Assembly (NCBI GenBank): GCA_946186335.1
Contig: CAMHMW010000015.1
Location: 1 to 21,555, forward strand
Length of the DNA: 21,555 nt
Reading direction: 5' to 3'
Source of the DNA: an uncultured Candidatus Melainabacteria bacterium
GTDB lineage: Bacteria > Cyanobacteriota > Vampirovibrionia > Gastranaerophilales > Gastranaerophilaceae
The position numbers were made by a program, and so were the translations under genes. The notes under the pieces are model-generated. The model saw only the letters and a program-made list of their open reading frames with translations. It was not told the origin of the DNA and did no database searches. Of this stretch, positions 14,487-21,555 are shown in pieces. Every line of letters begins with the position of its first letter. Position 1 is the first letter of the stretch.

Positions 14487-17400
14487 GAAACAACGGGAAG
14501 TACGGCAGTATTCAGCAGTCCTCAATAAAAGGAGGCGTGAAGTTTGAGCAGATTAAAGACCAAAAACTTCAGGCTTTATTCAAGGCTGTTGATGACGGCG
14601 ATGGTGTTCTTGATGAAAAAGAAATTGATGCCCTTATGAAAGGTCTTAATTCCGATGAAGACGGAAGTGTTATAACTTCAAAAGAAGTAAAAGAGTTTTT
14701 AAAAACCGCAAAACAAAACGGTTCCTTAAAGGATGTTAAAAAGGAAGATGTATTTAAGTTTCTGACAGAACTTTCACAGGCGGGTGAAAATATAAAAGGG
14801 TCACAAATCGGTCAGGATAATGACGGAAACAAATTTGTATTAATTCAATATAATGACGGTTCAACAGAAGCCGTATTTCCAAACAATAAAAAAGAAATTA
14901 CCGCAACTCAAAACGGTGTAACAACATCAAAGGTTTATCAGGATAACAAACTTTTAAGAGAAACTAAAACCGAAAACGGTACAATTACCGAAACCGAATT
15001 TGCGGAAGATGGTGAGACTCCGACAAAGCAGATTATAAAATCAGGTGCGGATAATTCGGTGAAAACAATTGTTTATGAAGGTAAAAATCCGAAATCTGCA
15101 CAGGTTAAAAGAGGTATTGTTACCGAAAACTATATTTATCAGGACGGTCAGGAAGTTTTGACCGACAAAGTTGAAAATGAGGGCATACCTGCAAAAGAAA
15201 AACGTACGGTTTATACTCATAACGATGACGGTACAACAACCGCAGTAACAACAGAAGTCGGGCGAACAACAACAAGTACCCTCAGAGGTGAAACTTTAGT
15301 TTCATCGGTTGCCGAAGAAGATAATCAGACAATTGAAACAACCATAGAAGATGGTGTAACAACAACCCGTACAACAAACAAAACCGATAAGACGGCAGTT
15401 GAACTTGTGACAGACGGGACAAAGGAAACAACAACCAACATAAACGCTGACGGTAAAAAGGTTAGTCAGACTGTTGTAAAAGACGGTCAAACATACGAAG
15501 TAAAATATGACGGCAAGGGCAATACATATATCGTTGTTCAAAACGGTGAATCTCCCGCTGCTGTTGCAAGAAAATTCGGAACAAATGTTAATACTTTGCT
15601 CAGAATGAACAAACATTATACTGATGAACTCGGAAACAGTTATTTTGATGTTGGTTCAAGAATAAGAGTTCCCGGAGAATTGGACGCTGATGACAAGCGT
15701 CTGGTCAGCAGAGCTTCAGCATCTGAGGCAAAGGGCGATTATGTTTCATCCGGTGCCGCGGCAAGAGAGGCTGCCGTTAATGCTGATGCGGATGCAAGAA
15801 AAAAAATTAAATGGACTGAAAGAAAATATAATACTTTTGAAGAAATCGCCCGTGAATTATTCAAAAAAGAAGGAATAGAAAATCCCTCAAATCTTGAATT
15901 AAGCCGAAGAATAAAAGATCTTAAAAAGACAAATCCAAATCTTGTTGACGGACAGTTAAAAGGCAAAGAAATAGTAGCAGGTGTCAGACAGGACAGATAT
16001 GATGCCGTTGTCGAACGCCAAAGAGCAAGAGAAGCACAGGAAGCAGAAAGACAAAATCAAATTGCACAAAAATCTTCCGCTCAGCAAATTGTGGATGATT
16101 TAAAACAGGCTATTGACGGACGTAACGATTTGGACAAACTTCAGGCTGCAATTGCAAGAATTGATGACCCGACAGAATTGGCGGAAGTAAACAGACTCCT
16201 TTCAAATATGGGTTATAAAGCGGATGATATCTATTCTCCGATTGAAAAATTTATTTATGAAGAAAATAACCATGATGGCTGGCATACATATAATTCTACC
16301 GATTATATGGAATCAACCGTACAAAAATGGATTGCAAACGGCACATTAAAGGGTAACGATGCAATAGATGCACAGGCAAGAATGGCTGCAAGAGTTATAT
16401 TTGATGCCGGTGACGGTTTCGGGACTGACTGTGATAAAACAAAAAAAGGTATTCACTTGATTAAAGCCCCGACAGGAGGCAGCAAAGCCGATGCACAGGC
16501 GGTTTACAGAAAAGTTAACGCAATCGTTTCAAGACACGCAACTTTTTACGGTTTGGGCAGTGCATCAAATGATTTGAAGGATTATCTTGAAGGTGAACTT
16601 TGGGATAGTGAAATCAAATATCTTGACGGTATTATGGCAGAAAATGATGCCCTTGCCGGTCAGCAAAAAATTAATGCAATAACGGATTTGGTTCAAGAAG
16701 CCGTAAGCGGGGCGGGAACAGATATAGAATATCTGCAACAGGCAATAAAAGCGGTAAAATCTCCCGAGGATATGAAAGCTGTTGAAAAAGAATTAAAAGC
16801 ATACTGTGAACAGAAAGGTATTAAACCGCAAATTCAGGGTCAAAGTTACTTACAGGCAATACTTTATGATGAATGCGATACTTTCCTCGGAATTTCAACA
16901 GACCATAAAGAAATACGCAAATTTAACGAAATGCTTATAAAACAGGGTGCATATACACCTGAAGAAACTGTAAAAATACGTGCGGAACAGGCTGCTCTGG
17001 AAATACTTGACGGCGGTTTTGATGATGTTCAGGATGCCGTTGTTCAGATAAAAGACCCGAAAGTTCTTGCAAAGGTGGACAGCCTTTTAAGAACAAAAGG
17101 TTTTCAGGGTTTTGCCGGTTTCTTAAATTCAAAATTCCCGAATCAGACAAACAAAGATTTGATTAGGGCGGAATTAGCTGCAAACGGTTTATTATCAAAT
17201 ACTGAGGCTGCGAGTGTTGCATTAAGACTTATTCAAAATTCTGATTTTAACAAACAGGCAAAAGGTTTTGCCGCAATTCGCAACGGCGAACAGGCGCAGG
17301 CTGTTGACGATGCTTTAAAAGCAAAAGGTTCATCATTAGAAAAAGTATTAACTCAATTCAATAAAGATAAGGCGGATTACAGAGAAAGTGCCGCAACGTG

Positions 17401-20400
17401 GGATAAAATTGCATTCGTTGCAGGTTTTGTCGGGCTAGGCTCAATCGCAGAGGATATTTCTGACAGATACAGAGCAAATACCGATGCTTCCGATAACTTG
17501 TATGTTGAAGGTAAAAGGGCGGTTACTATTCCAGAAGAAACCAAAAAAGTTTATGATGATACCGTAAATGATTTTGAGCAGCGTCTTGAAAAAATGAAAC
17601 AGGATTATCAGGACGCACTTGATAATGAAGGTGTAATTTCAGGTGCTGTCAACCATTTCTGTTCTGTTTATAATATCGGAACAACAAGAGATGAAATTGA
17701 AGCAAGAATTGAACACGATACCGAAACATTAAGACTTTTGAAAATCGCTGCTGAGGGTAAATTGCAGAAGTTTGTAAACGGCAGAGCCGTAAATGTTTCT
17801 TTTGAACAGGTATTTAATGACAGACAAGCAGCAAAGATAACTGCAAACGGTGCAATTCAGGATGTTAACGGCGTTAACCAAAATGTAAGATTTTCAGCCG
17901 ATAAAGCAAAAAATATAGCACAGGAGGCAAATAAAATTGCTGCTATGGACACGGCAAAAGATTACATTTCCCAAAGTTGGGATGAATTAAATCTTGCACT
18001 TAATTCAAATGATGCAAAGCGTTTGACGGTTGCAATAAACAATTCGTTGGGTAAGATTTCTCAAATGTCGGGCAGACAATTAACATTAGAGGGTTTGGGC
18101 TACAAACTCCAAAACAGCAGAATAGTTGACGGTAACGGCAACCCCGTATCCGTGGCAAAACTGAAAGAGGTTGCTAATCAGTTGAAAAAAGGTTTGTCTG
18201 ATATTTCAAGCGGACTTTTCGGCATTTCTATTCCTATGAATTCAAATAACGGTGCTATTTCTGACTTGTTGGAAAAAGGTTATGAAAACAAACTGGAACA
18301 GTTTAAGCAGGAATACCGTGAAACGATGGGACAAGAAGTTCCAGATGATATGATAGAATCATACAAATCAACTATCGCTACCGGTAAAATGGTATTAGAT
18401 ATAGGTGTTGCGCTTGGTGCGGTTATTGCGGCTCCGTTCACGGGCGGCGGAACGTTAGCGGTATTCTGTGCAGGCGCGGGTGCAACTCTTGTTACTCAGG
18501 GTCTTGAACAGGCAACGGATGCTAACGGCTGGACAAATTCAGAATGGACTGCAACTGCAACTGATGCTTTGTGGAACGGTGCTTTGGCTGCTGCCGGCAT
18601 GAAGGTCGGAATGATTGCCGATGGTGCAGTTAAAGGTGAATATGTAATTGCTGCAAAAATATTGGCAAAAAATGAAAAAATCATTAAAACACTGGCTCCA
18701 AATATTTCGCCCGAAAGATTAAAAGTTGTTTCCGCAGTAGTTGCACGTGCTGAGGCAACATTCGGAGAAGTTTCAAGTGATGTTTTACAGGATTTGTTGC
18801 AAACATATTGTGTTCAGGGCGAATTTGACCCGCAGCAGTTCACAATGAACCTGATAATGTCCTTGGGAGGTAATGCAGCAGGACACGTCACAGGCGCAAT
18901 CGGCGATGTGAGAGCTGCAAGACATGGTGCTGACGGTGCAAAAGTAAAAATTGACGGTGACGGCAGCAAGGTCAAAGTTGACGGTGACGGAAAACCGGTT
19001 GTTGATGGCGGCGGCAAGCCGATTGATAACGGAGGAAATGTCAACGGACATAATGATTTGAATATTCATAACGAATTCGATAATTATATCAAGAATAATA
19101 CTGCCGGTGACAATATTGACAAAATGTTCTTTGACGAAATAAGCGGTCTGAAAAATGCGGATGGTACTTCGAAATTCACAAAAGAAGAAATGCAGGAATT
19201 ACTTTCCAAATTAGACCCGAATGTTAATATTTCATCAAAGACGTTATATGCAATAATGTCTAATCCCGAATTTAACAAAGCGGATGTCGGAAATATCCTG
19301 TCATTGTTAAAATCCTCAGATGATGTTACATTCCTCTGCAAACTGCTTGAAACCGACAAGATTAAGATGAAAGGTAATAAACTTGTCACGGGACAGAAAG
19401 ATTTTAATTTTGACCGTCTTGACATAGAAAGCATTTTCTATGCAAGGTTGCAGGGTAAGATTTCTGATTTTGATGAATTTTTCGCTAAAATATCGGATAA
19501 AAATCTTTTGAAGAAAATGGGTGTTAATGAACCCAAAATAGCAATTGTTTCTATAATGAGCGATATTGGCAATGATATACAGAAGCAGACTGCCGAAAAA
19601 TTCATAGAATTGATTAAAAAGAACAGTGATAATAAACTGGATATAAACGATTTTGTCAAGCTGGCAGGTTCTGTTTATACAAAACAGGATATGGATACCA
19701 TTGTCCTTCTGGTTAAGAACAATATAACAGATAAAAACGGATTGAATAATGTCGGAGCAGCTTTCCGTCAGGCTGGTGATTCTGCATTAAAAGCTGAGGA
19801 CAGTGCATATCTTAAAGAAGTTTTGAATCATCTTGCAAACGAGGAAGTTTCTTCCTCTGTTATGAGACGTACAATTGATAATTTGAAAACGACTGCTTTG
19901 GACGGTAATTTAGACAAAGAATTTTTCGCAAAAATTCTGGAAAAATCAAAAGATTATGCGGGAATTGATCTGGCTGCACTAATTACAAAACAGGATATTG
20001 CAAATGCTCAAAATTCTCCCCTTATAAAACAAATCGTTGCAACCGCAATTATTCCGAAAGATTTTAAAGCCCTGAAAGAATTAAAATTTGACGACCCGTT
20101 ACAAAATAAAGCCTTTGAAATGCTTTTGGAAGGTGATGTTGACAGATTTGGAGCAATGGGCGTAAAAGACATTGTTACAAACGTAAAAACTCAGGCAGAT
20201 TTGGATAATCTCGCGCAGTTATTAAACGTAAAAAATCTTGATACAAAATCTGTTGTTGATGCGCTGAAAAATGGAGCCATTGACACTGCTGCAATCAAAA
20301 TACAAGCCCAGCAGGGTGCAAAAGTAAAAGTTGATAAAGATTTGGCTGAATCTCTGGTTAAGAATTACAAAATTGACAAATCTTATGCCAAAAATCTTGC

Positions 20401-21555
20401 AAAATTACAGGCATCAAGTCCGAAAAGATATAACAAAATTATTAACAGCGGTCTGTTGGATTTGATTAAAGAAGGCAAGATTCACCCGTCAATTCTTAAA
20501 AATATTGATGAAAACACATTCCTTTCAAACAGAACTCTGAAAGAAATTGAACGTATTAAAAACGGCGAACCGATGGTCAAATCCTTTGACGGGGATGAAA
20601 TGTTTAAAGATCAGCTTATTGCACAAATTGTTGATAATGGTGATGTTTGCGAATTTAACGGAAAACTTTATGTAAATAATAACGGTCATGCTGTTGAAGT
20701 TAAAATGTCCAGACAGAAATTTGAAGAATTATTCCCGCCTCTGTCAAGATACACATTTGAACAAAAAGGTTTAGGCGACTGCTGGCTGGTATCTTCGTTA
20801 GATAATATGATGGATTTGCCTGGCGGAAGAACGGCATTATATCAACTGTTTGAACAACAGGGTAACGATATTCTCATAAAATTCCCCGGAAGTGAAAAAT
20901 CGATTAAGTTCCCTGACAGTAAAGTTCTGGATGCAAAAGGTCATCAGATAGGAACAACAGCGGGTGCAACCGTTGAAGGTGCGCCGACAGGTATTTTGAT
21001 GCTTGAACAGGCTTATGCAATTCACAGAATTCGTGACGGTGCAAGAGGTTATGATGTTAATACGGCAGGTATTTTGGATATATCTGAGCATGCAAAAGAA
21101 TATACCAGTGTCCATGCAATGATGAAGCGGGCATCAGGCGGATGGCAGCATGAGGTAATGAATGATATATTAGGTAATAAATATACGGTAGATCATTACG
21201 GTACCGGACTACATTCGCAGGAGCAAATGCGGCAGGCTATAATTAATAGCGCAAATGACGGAAATGCACTTGTGTTTATGAATACAAGACCAAAACCCAA
21301 TTCAAAGAAAGAATCTACGCTAAATAAAGCTTATGATTTGGTATCAAATCATGCATACTCAGTCAAGGGTTATGATCCTGCAACTGATATGGTATATATT
21401 ACAAATCCGTGGCATACATCAGTTGTAACTGAGGTTCCGATGTATGAACTGCTGAAATATATTGATGATGTTAATATTGCAAAACTTGACGGTGTCAAGT
21501 TTGCCGGATATGATGCAGCTCCGATAGGTGCTCCTCATGCGGAAGCTCCCGGTTC
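14465..21555 (+). CDS. Giant multidomain protein: EF-hand-like, LysM, annexin-like repeats, calpain-like protease (3'-partial)
   Basis: The frame is open from the ATG at 14465 to the window edge: at least 2363 codons and no stop. AAAGG lies 7 bases before this ATG; an in-frame ATG at 14459 is less well spaced. In order: EF-hand-like loops (about 42-53, DDGDGVLDEKE; and 62-74, SDEDG). Then a Thr/Glu-rich beta-type region to about 350. Then a LysM domain (353-403). Then a helical region with GFGTD (651-655) and GAGTD (749-753), like annexin repeats. Then a hydrophobic Gly/Ala stretch (about 1309-1345), a DGDG linker (about 1490-1530), a possible further EF-like loop (1564-1575), and long helical sequence. 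Last comes a calpain-like domain with C2106, H2296 and N2314. There is no signal peptide, so the export route is unknown. LysM suggests peptidoglycan contact; the calcium motifs suggest Ca2+ control of the protease. The role is inferred: surface protease, effector or polymorphic-toxin-like protein. Confidence 0.93.
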   Translation, partial: MGENIQLGNNGKYGSIQQSSIKGGVKFEQIKDQKLQALFKAVDDGDGVLDEKEIDALMKGLNSDEDGSVITSKEVKEFLKTAKQNGSLKDVKKEDVFKFLTELSQAGENIKGSQIGQDNDGNKFVLIQYNDGSTEAVFPNNKKEITATQNGVTTSKVYQDNKLLRETKTENGTITETEFAEDGETPTKQIIKSGADNSVKTIVYEGKNPKSAQVKRGIVTENYIYQDGQEVLTDKVENEGIPAKEKRTVYTHNDDGTTTAVTTEVGRTTTSTLRGETLVSSVAEEDNQTIETTIEDGVTTTRTTNKTDKTAVELVTDGTKETTTNINADGKKVSQTVVKDGQTYEVKYDGKGNTYIVVQNGESPAAVARKFGTNVNTLLRMNKHYTDELGNSYFDVGSRIRVPGELDADDKRLVSRASASEAKGDYVSSGAAAREAAVNADADARKKIKWTERKYNTFEEIARELFKKEGIENPSNLELSRRIKDLKKTNPNLVDGQLKGKEIVAGVRQDRYDAVVERQRAREAQEAERQNQIAQKSSAQQIVDDLKQAIDGRNDLDKLQAAIARIDDPTELAEVNRLLSNMGYKADDIYSPIEKFIYEENNHDGWHTYNSTDYMESTVQKWIANGTLKGNDAIDAQARMAARVIFDAGDGFGTDCDKTKKGIHLIKAPTGGSKADAQAVYRKVNAIVSRHATFYGLGSASNDLKDYLEGELWDSEIKYLDGIMAENDALAGQQKINAITDLVQEAVSGAGTDIEYLQQAIKAVKSPEDMKAVEKELKAYCEQKGIKPQIQGQSYLQAILYDECDTFLGISTDHKEIRKFNEMLIKQGAYTPEETVKIRAEQAALEILDGGFDDVQDAVVQIKDPKVLAKVDSLLRTKGFQGFAGFLNSKFPNQTNKDLIRAELAANGLLSNTEAASVALRLIQNSDFNKQAKGFAAIRNGEQAQAVDDALKAKGSSLEKVLTQFNKDKADYRESAATWDKIAFVAGFVGLGSIAEDISDRYRANTDASDNLYVEGKRAVTIPEETKKVYDDTVNDFEQRLEKMKQDYQDALDNEGVISGAVNHFCSVYNIGTTRDEIEARIEHDTETLRLLKIAAEGKLQKFVNGRAVNVSFEQVFNDRQAAKITANGAIQDVNGVNQNVRFSADKAKNIAQEANKIAAMDTAKDYISQSWDELNLALNSNDAKRLTVAINNSLGKISQMSGRQLTLEGLGYKLQNSRIVDGNGNPVSVAKLKEVANQLKKGLSDISSGLFGISIPMNSNNGAISDLLEKGYENKLEQFKQEYRETMGQEVPDDMIESYKSTIATGKMVLDIGVALGAVIAAPFTGGGTLAVFCAGAGATLVTQGLEQATDANGWTNSEWTATATDALWNGALAAAGMKVGMIADGAVKGEYVIAAKILAKNEKIIKTLAPNISPERLKVVSAVVARAEATFGEVSSDVLQDLLQTYCVQGEFDPQQFTMNLIMSLGGNAAGHVTGAIGDVRAARHGADGAKVKIDGDGSKVKVDGDGKPVVDGGGKPIDNGGNVNGHNDLNIHNEFDNYIKNNTAGDNIDKMFFDEISGLKNADGTSKFTKEEMQELLSKLDPNVNISSKTLYAIMSNPEFNKADVGNILSLLKSSDDVTFLCKLLETDKIKMKGNKLVTGQKDFNFDRLDIESIFYARLQGKISDFDEFFAKISDKNLLKKMGVNEPKIAIVSIMSDIGNDIQKQTAEKFIELIKKNSDNKLDINDFVKLAGSVYTKQDMDTIVLLVKNNITDKNGLNNVGAAFRQAGDSALKAEDSAYLKEVLNHLANEEVSSSVMRRTIDNLKTTALDGNLDKEFFAKILEKSKDYAGIDLAALITKQDIANAQNSPLIKQIVATAIIPKDFKALKELKFDDPLQNKAFEMLLEGDVDRFGAMGVKDIVTNVKTQADLDNLAQLLNVKNLDTKSVVDALKNGAIDTAAIKIQAQQGAKVKVDKDLAESLVKNYKIDKSYAKNLAKLQASSPKRYNKIINSGLLDLIKEGKIHPSILKNIDENTFLSNRTLKEIERIKNGEPMVKSFDGDEMFKDQLIAQIVDNGDVCEFNGKLYVNNNGHAVEVKMSRQKFEELFPPLSRYTFEQKGLGDCWLVSSLDNMMDLPGGRTALYQLFEQQGNDILIKFPGSEKSIKFPDSKVLDAKGHQIGTTAGATVEGAPTGILMLEQAYAIHRIRDGARGYDVNTAGILDISEHAKEYTSVHAMMKRASGGWQHEVMNDILGNKYTVDHYGTGLHSQEQMRQAIINSANDGNALVFMNTRPKPNSKKESTLNKAYDLVSNHAYSVKGYDPATDMVYITNPWHTSVVTEVPMYELLKYIDDVNIAKLDGVKFAGYDAAPIGAPHAEAPG
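15521..15673 (+). other. LysM domain within the giant protein
   Basis: Residues 353-403 read TYIVVQNGES, then AVARKFGTNVNTLLRMN and finally SRIRVP. This is the beta-alpha-alpha-beta pattern of LysM modules, which bind N-acetylglucosamine polymers, mainly peptidoglycan. It is a single copy and sits about 350 residues in, not at an end as is common. Confidence 0.85.
16079..17110 (+). other. Annexin-like helical repeat region within the giant protein
   Basis: About four helical units (near residues 539-585, 640-727, 735-790 and 838-880) share a pattern of the type A-x-DG/GT-D-x-x-x-L-x-x-A-I followed by DP/SPED and a second helix. Two carry the annexin type II calcium-loop motif GxGTD (G651-D655 and G749-D753). 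The first also has DLKDYLEGELWDSEIKYL (703-720), which matches the annexin helix pattern DLxxELSGxFxxxxxxL. The spacing between the two GxGTD motifs (98 residues) is longer than the roughly 70-75 of animal annexins because of an insertion. This is similarity by eye; membrane binding through calcium is what annexins do, not something shown here. Confidence 0.6.
18929..19050 (+). repeat. Short DGDG-type repeat linker in the giant gene
   Basis: Encoded residues of about 1489-1528 contain tandem units of the kind VK-(I/V)DGDG-xK, then VVDGGGKP and IDNGG. The DNA repeats GTTGACGGTGACGG imperfectly. It is a flexible, acidic, possibly calcium-binding linker dividing the hydrophobic middle part from the C-terminal half. 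Confidence 0.55.
20690..21480 (+). other. Calpain-like (peptidase family C2) cysteine protease domain in the giant protein
   Basis: The catalytic segment QKGLGDCWLVSSL has C2106 with a Gln six residues before it, as in calpains (QGALGDCW), where that Gln forms the oxyanion hole. Downstream, SNHAYSVKGYD supplies H2296, and ITNPWH supplies N2314, matching the calpain GHAYS and RNPWG sites. The Cys-His spacing is about 190 residues and His-Asn 18; the order and motifs fit family C2. All key residues are present, so it is probably active. The window ends about 49 residues after N2314, so any calpain C2-like or further C-terminal domain is not visible. Confidence 0.88.

Noticed and set aside
19084..19659. 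Minus-strand frames of 116 and 73 codons inside the giant gene
   Set aside because: They are antisense shadows: the plus-strand frame is continuous across them and encodes coherent helical sequence, and they lack start signals.

Overview
The window is AT-rich, densely packed bacterial DNA with genes on both strands and no tRNA, rRNA, CRISPR array or insertion sequence that I could see. The best guess is a gut-associated relative of the cyanobacteria (Vampirovibrionia/'Melainabacteria', Gastranaerophilales type). This is an inference from AT-rich coding style, an ftsZ away from any dcw cluster, RTX and SpoIIE-type genes, and very large calcium-motif proteins. No marker here proves it.

Layout. 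(1) 12-2186: a large helical protein of unknown function, probably cut at its 5' end. (2) 2261-4935: a two-gene partner-switching module, a STAS anti-sigma-factor antagonist overlapping by one base a membrane sensor that carries both a SpoIIE-type PP2C phosphatase and an RsbW-like ATPase domain. (3) 5006-6295: an RTX calcium-repeat protein with its own extended -10 promoter and a terminator. (4) 6426-7937 (-): a GT39-like membrane glycosyltransferase, divergent from (5) 8059-8688: a hemolysin III/PAQR membrane protein, which overlaps convergently with (6) 8681-9211 (-): a CX5R protein phosphatase. (7) 12888 down to 9307 (-): a probable operon of a 2-hydroxyacyl-CoA dehydratase-type activase, an EF-hand-like protein, a secreted protein of unknown function and ftsZ, closed by a strong terminator. 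(8) 12970-14274 (-): a LeuT-fold sodium symporter. (9) 14465 to the window edge (+): one uninterrupted frame of at least 2363 codons.

The giant gene is the most striking item. In order it carries EF-hand-like loops, a Thr-rich beta-type region, a LysM domain, a helical region with annexin-type GxGTD repeats, a hydrophobic Gly/Ala segment, a DGDG linker, a long helical region, and a calpain-like cysteine protease with an apparently complete Cys/His/Asn set. It has no signal peptide and no stop before the window ends. Together with the RTX protein and the small EF-hand protein, calcium-binding motifs recur in three separate genes. A calcium-responsive cell-surface or secreted protease/effector is a reasonable hypothesis, but nothing in the sequence alone proves it.

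There is no gene-free stretch longer than 300 bases. The longest gaps (about 120-190 bases) hold promoters and terminators, described below.
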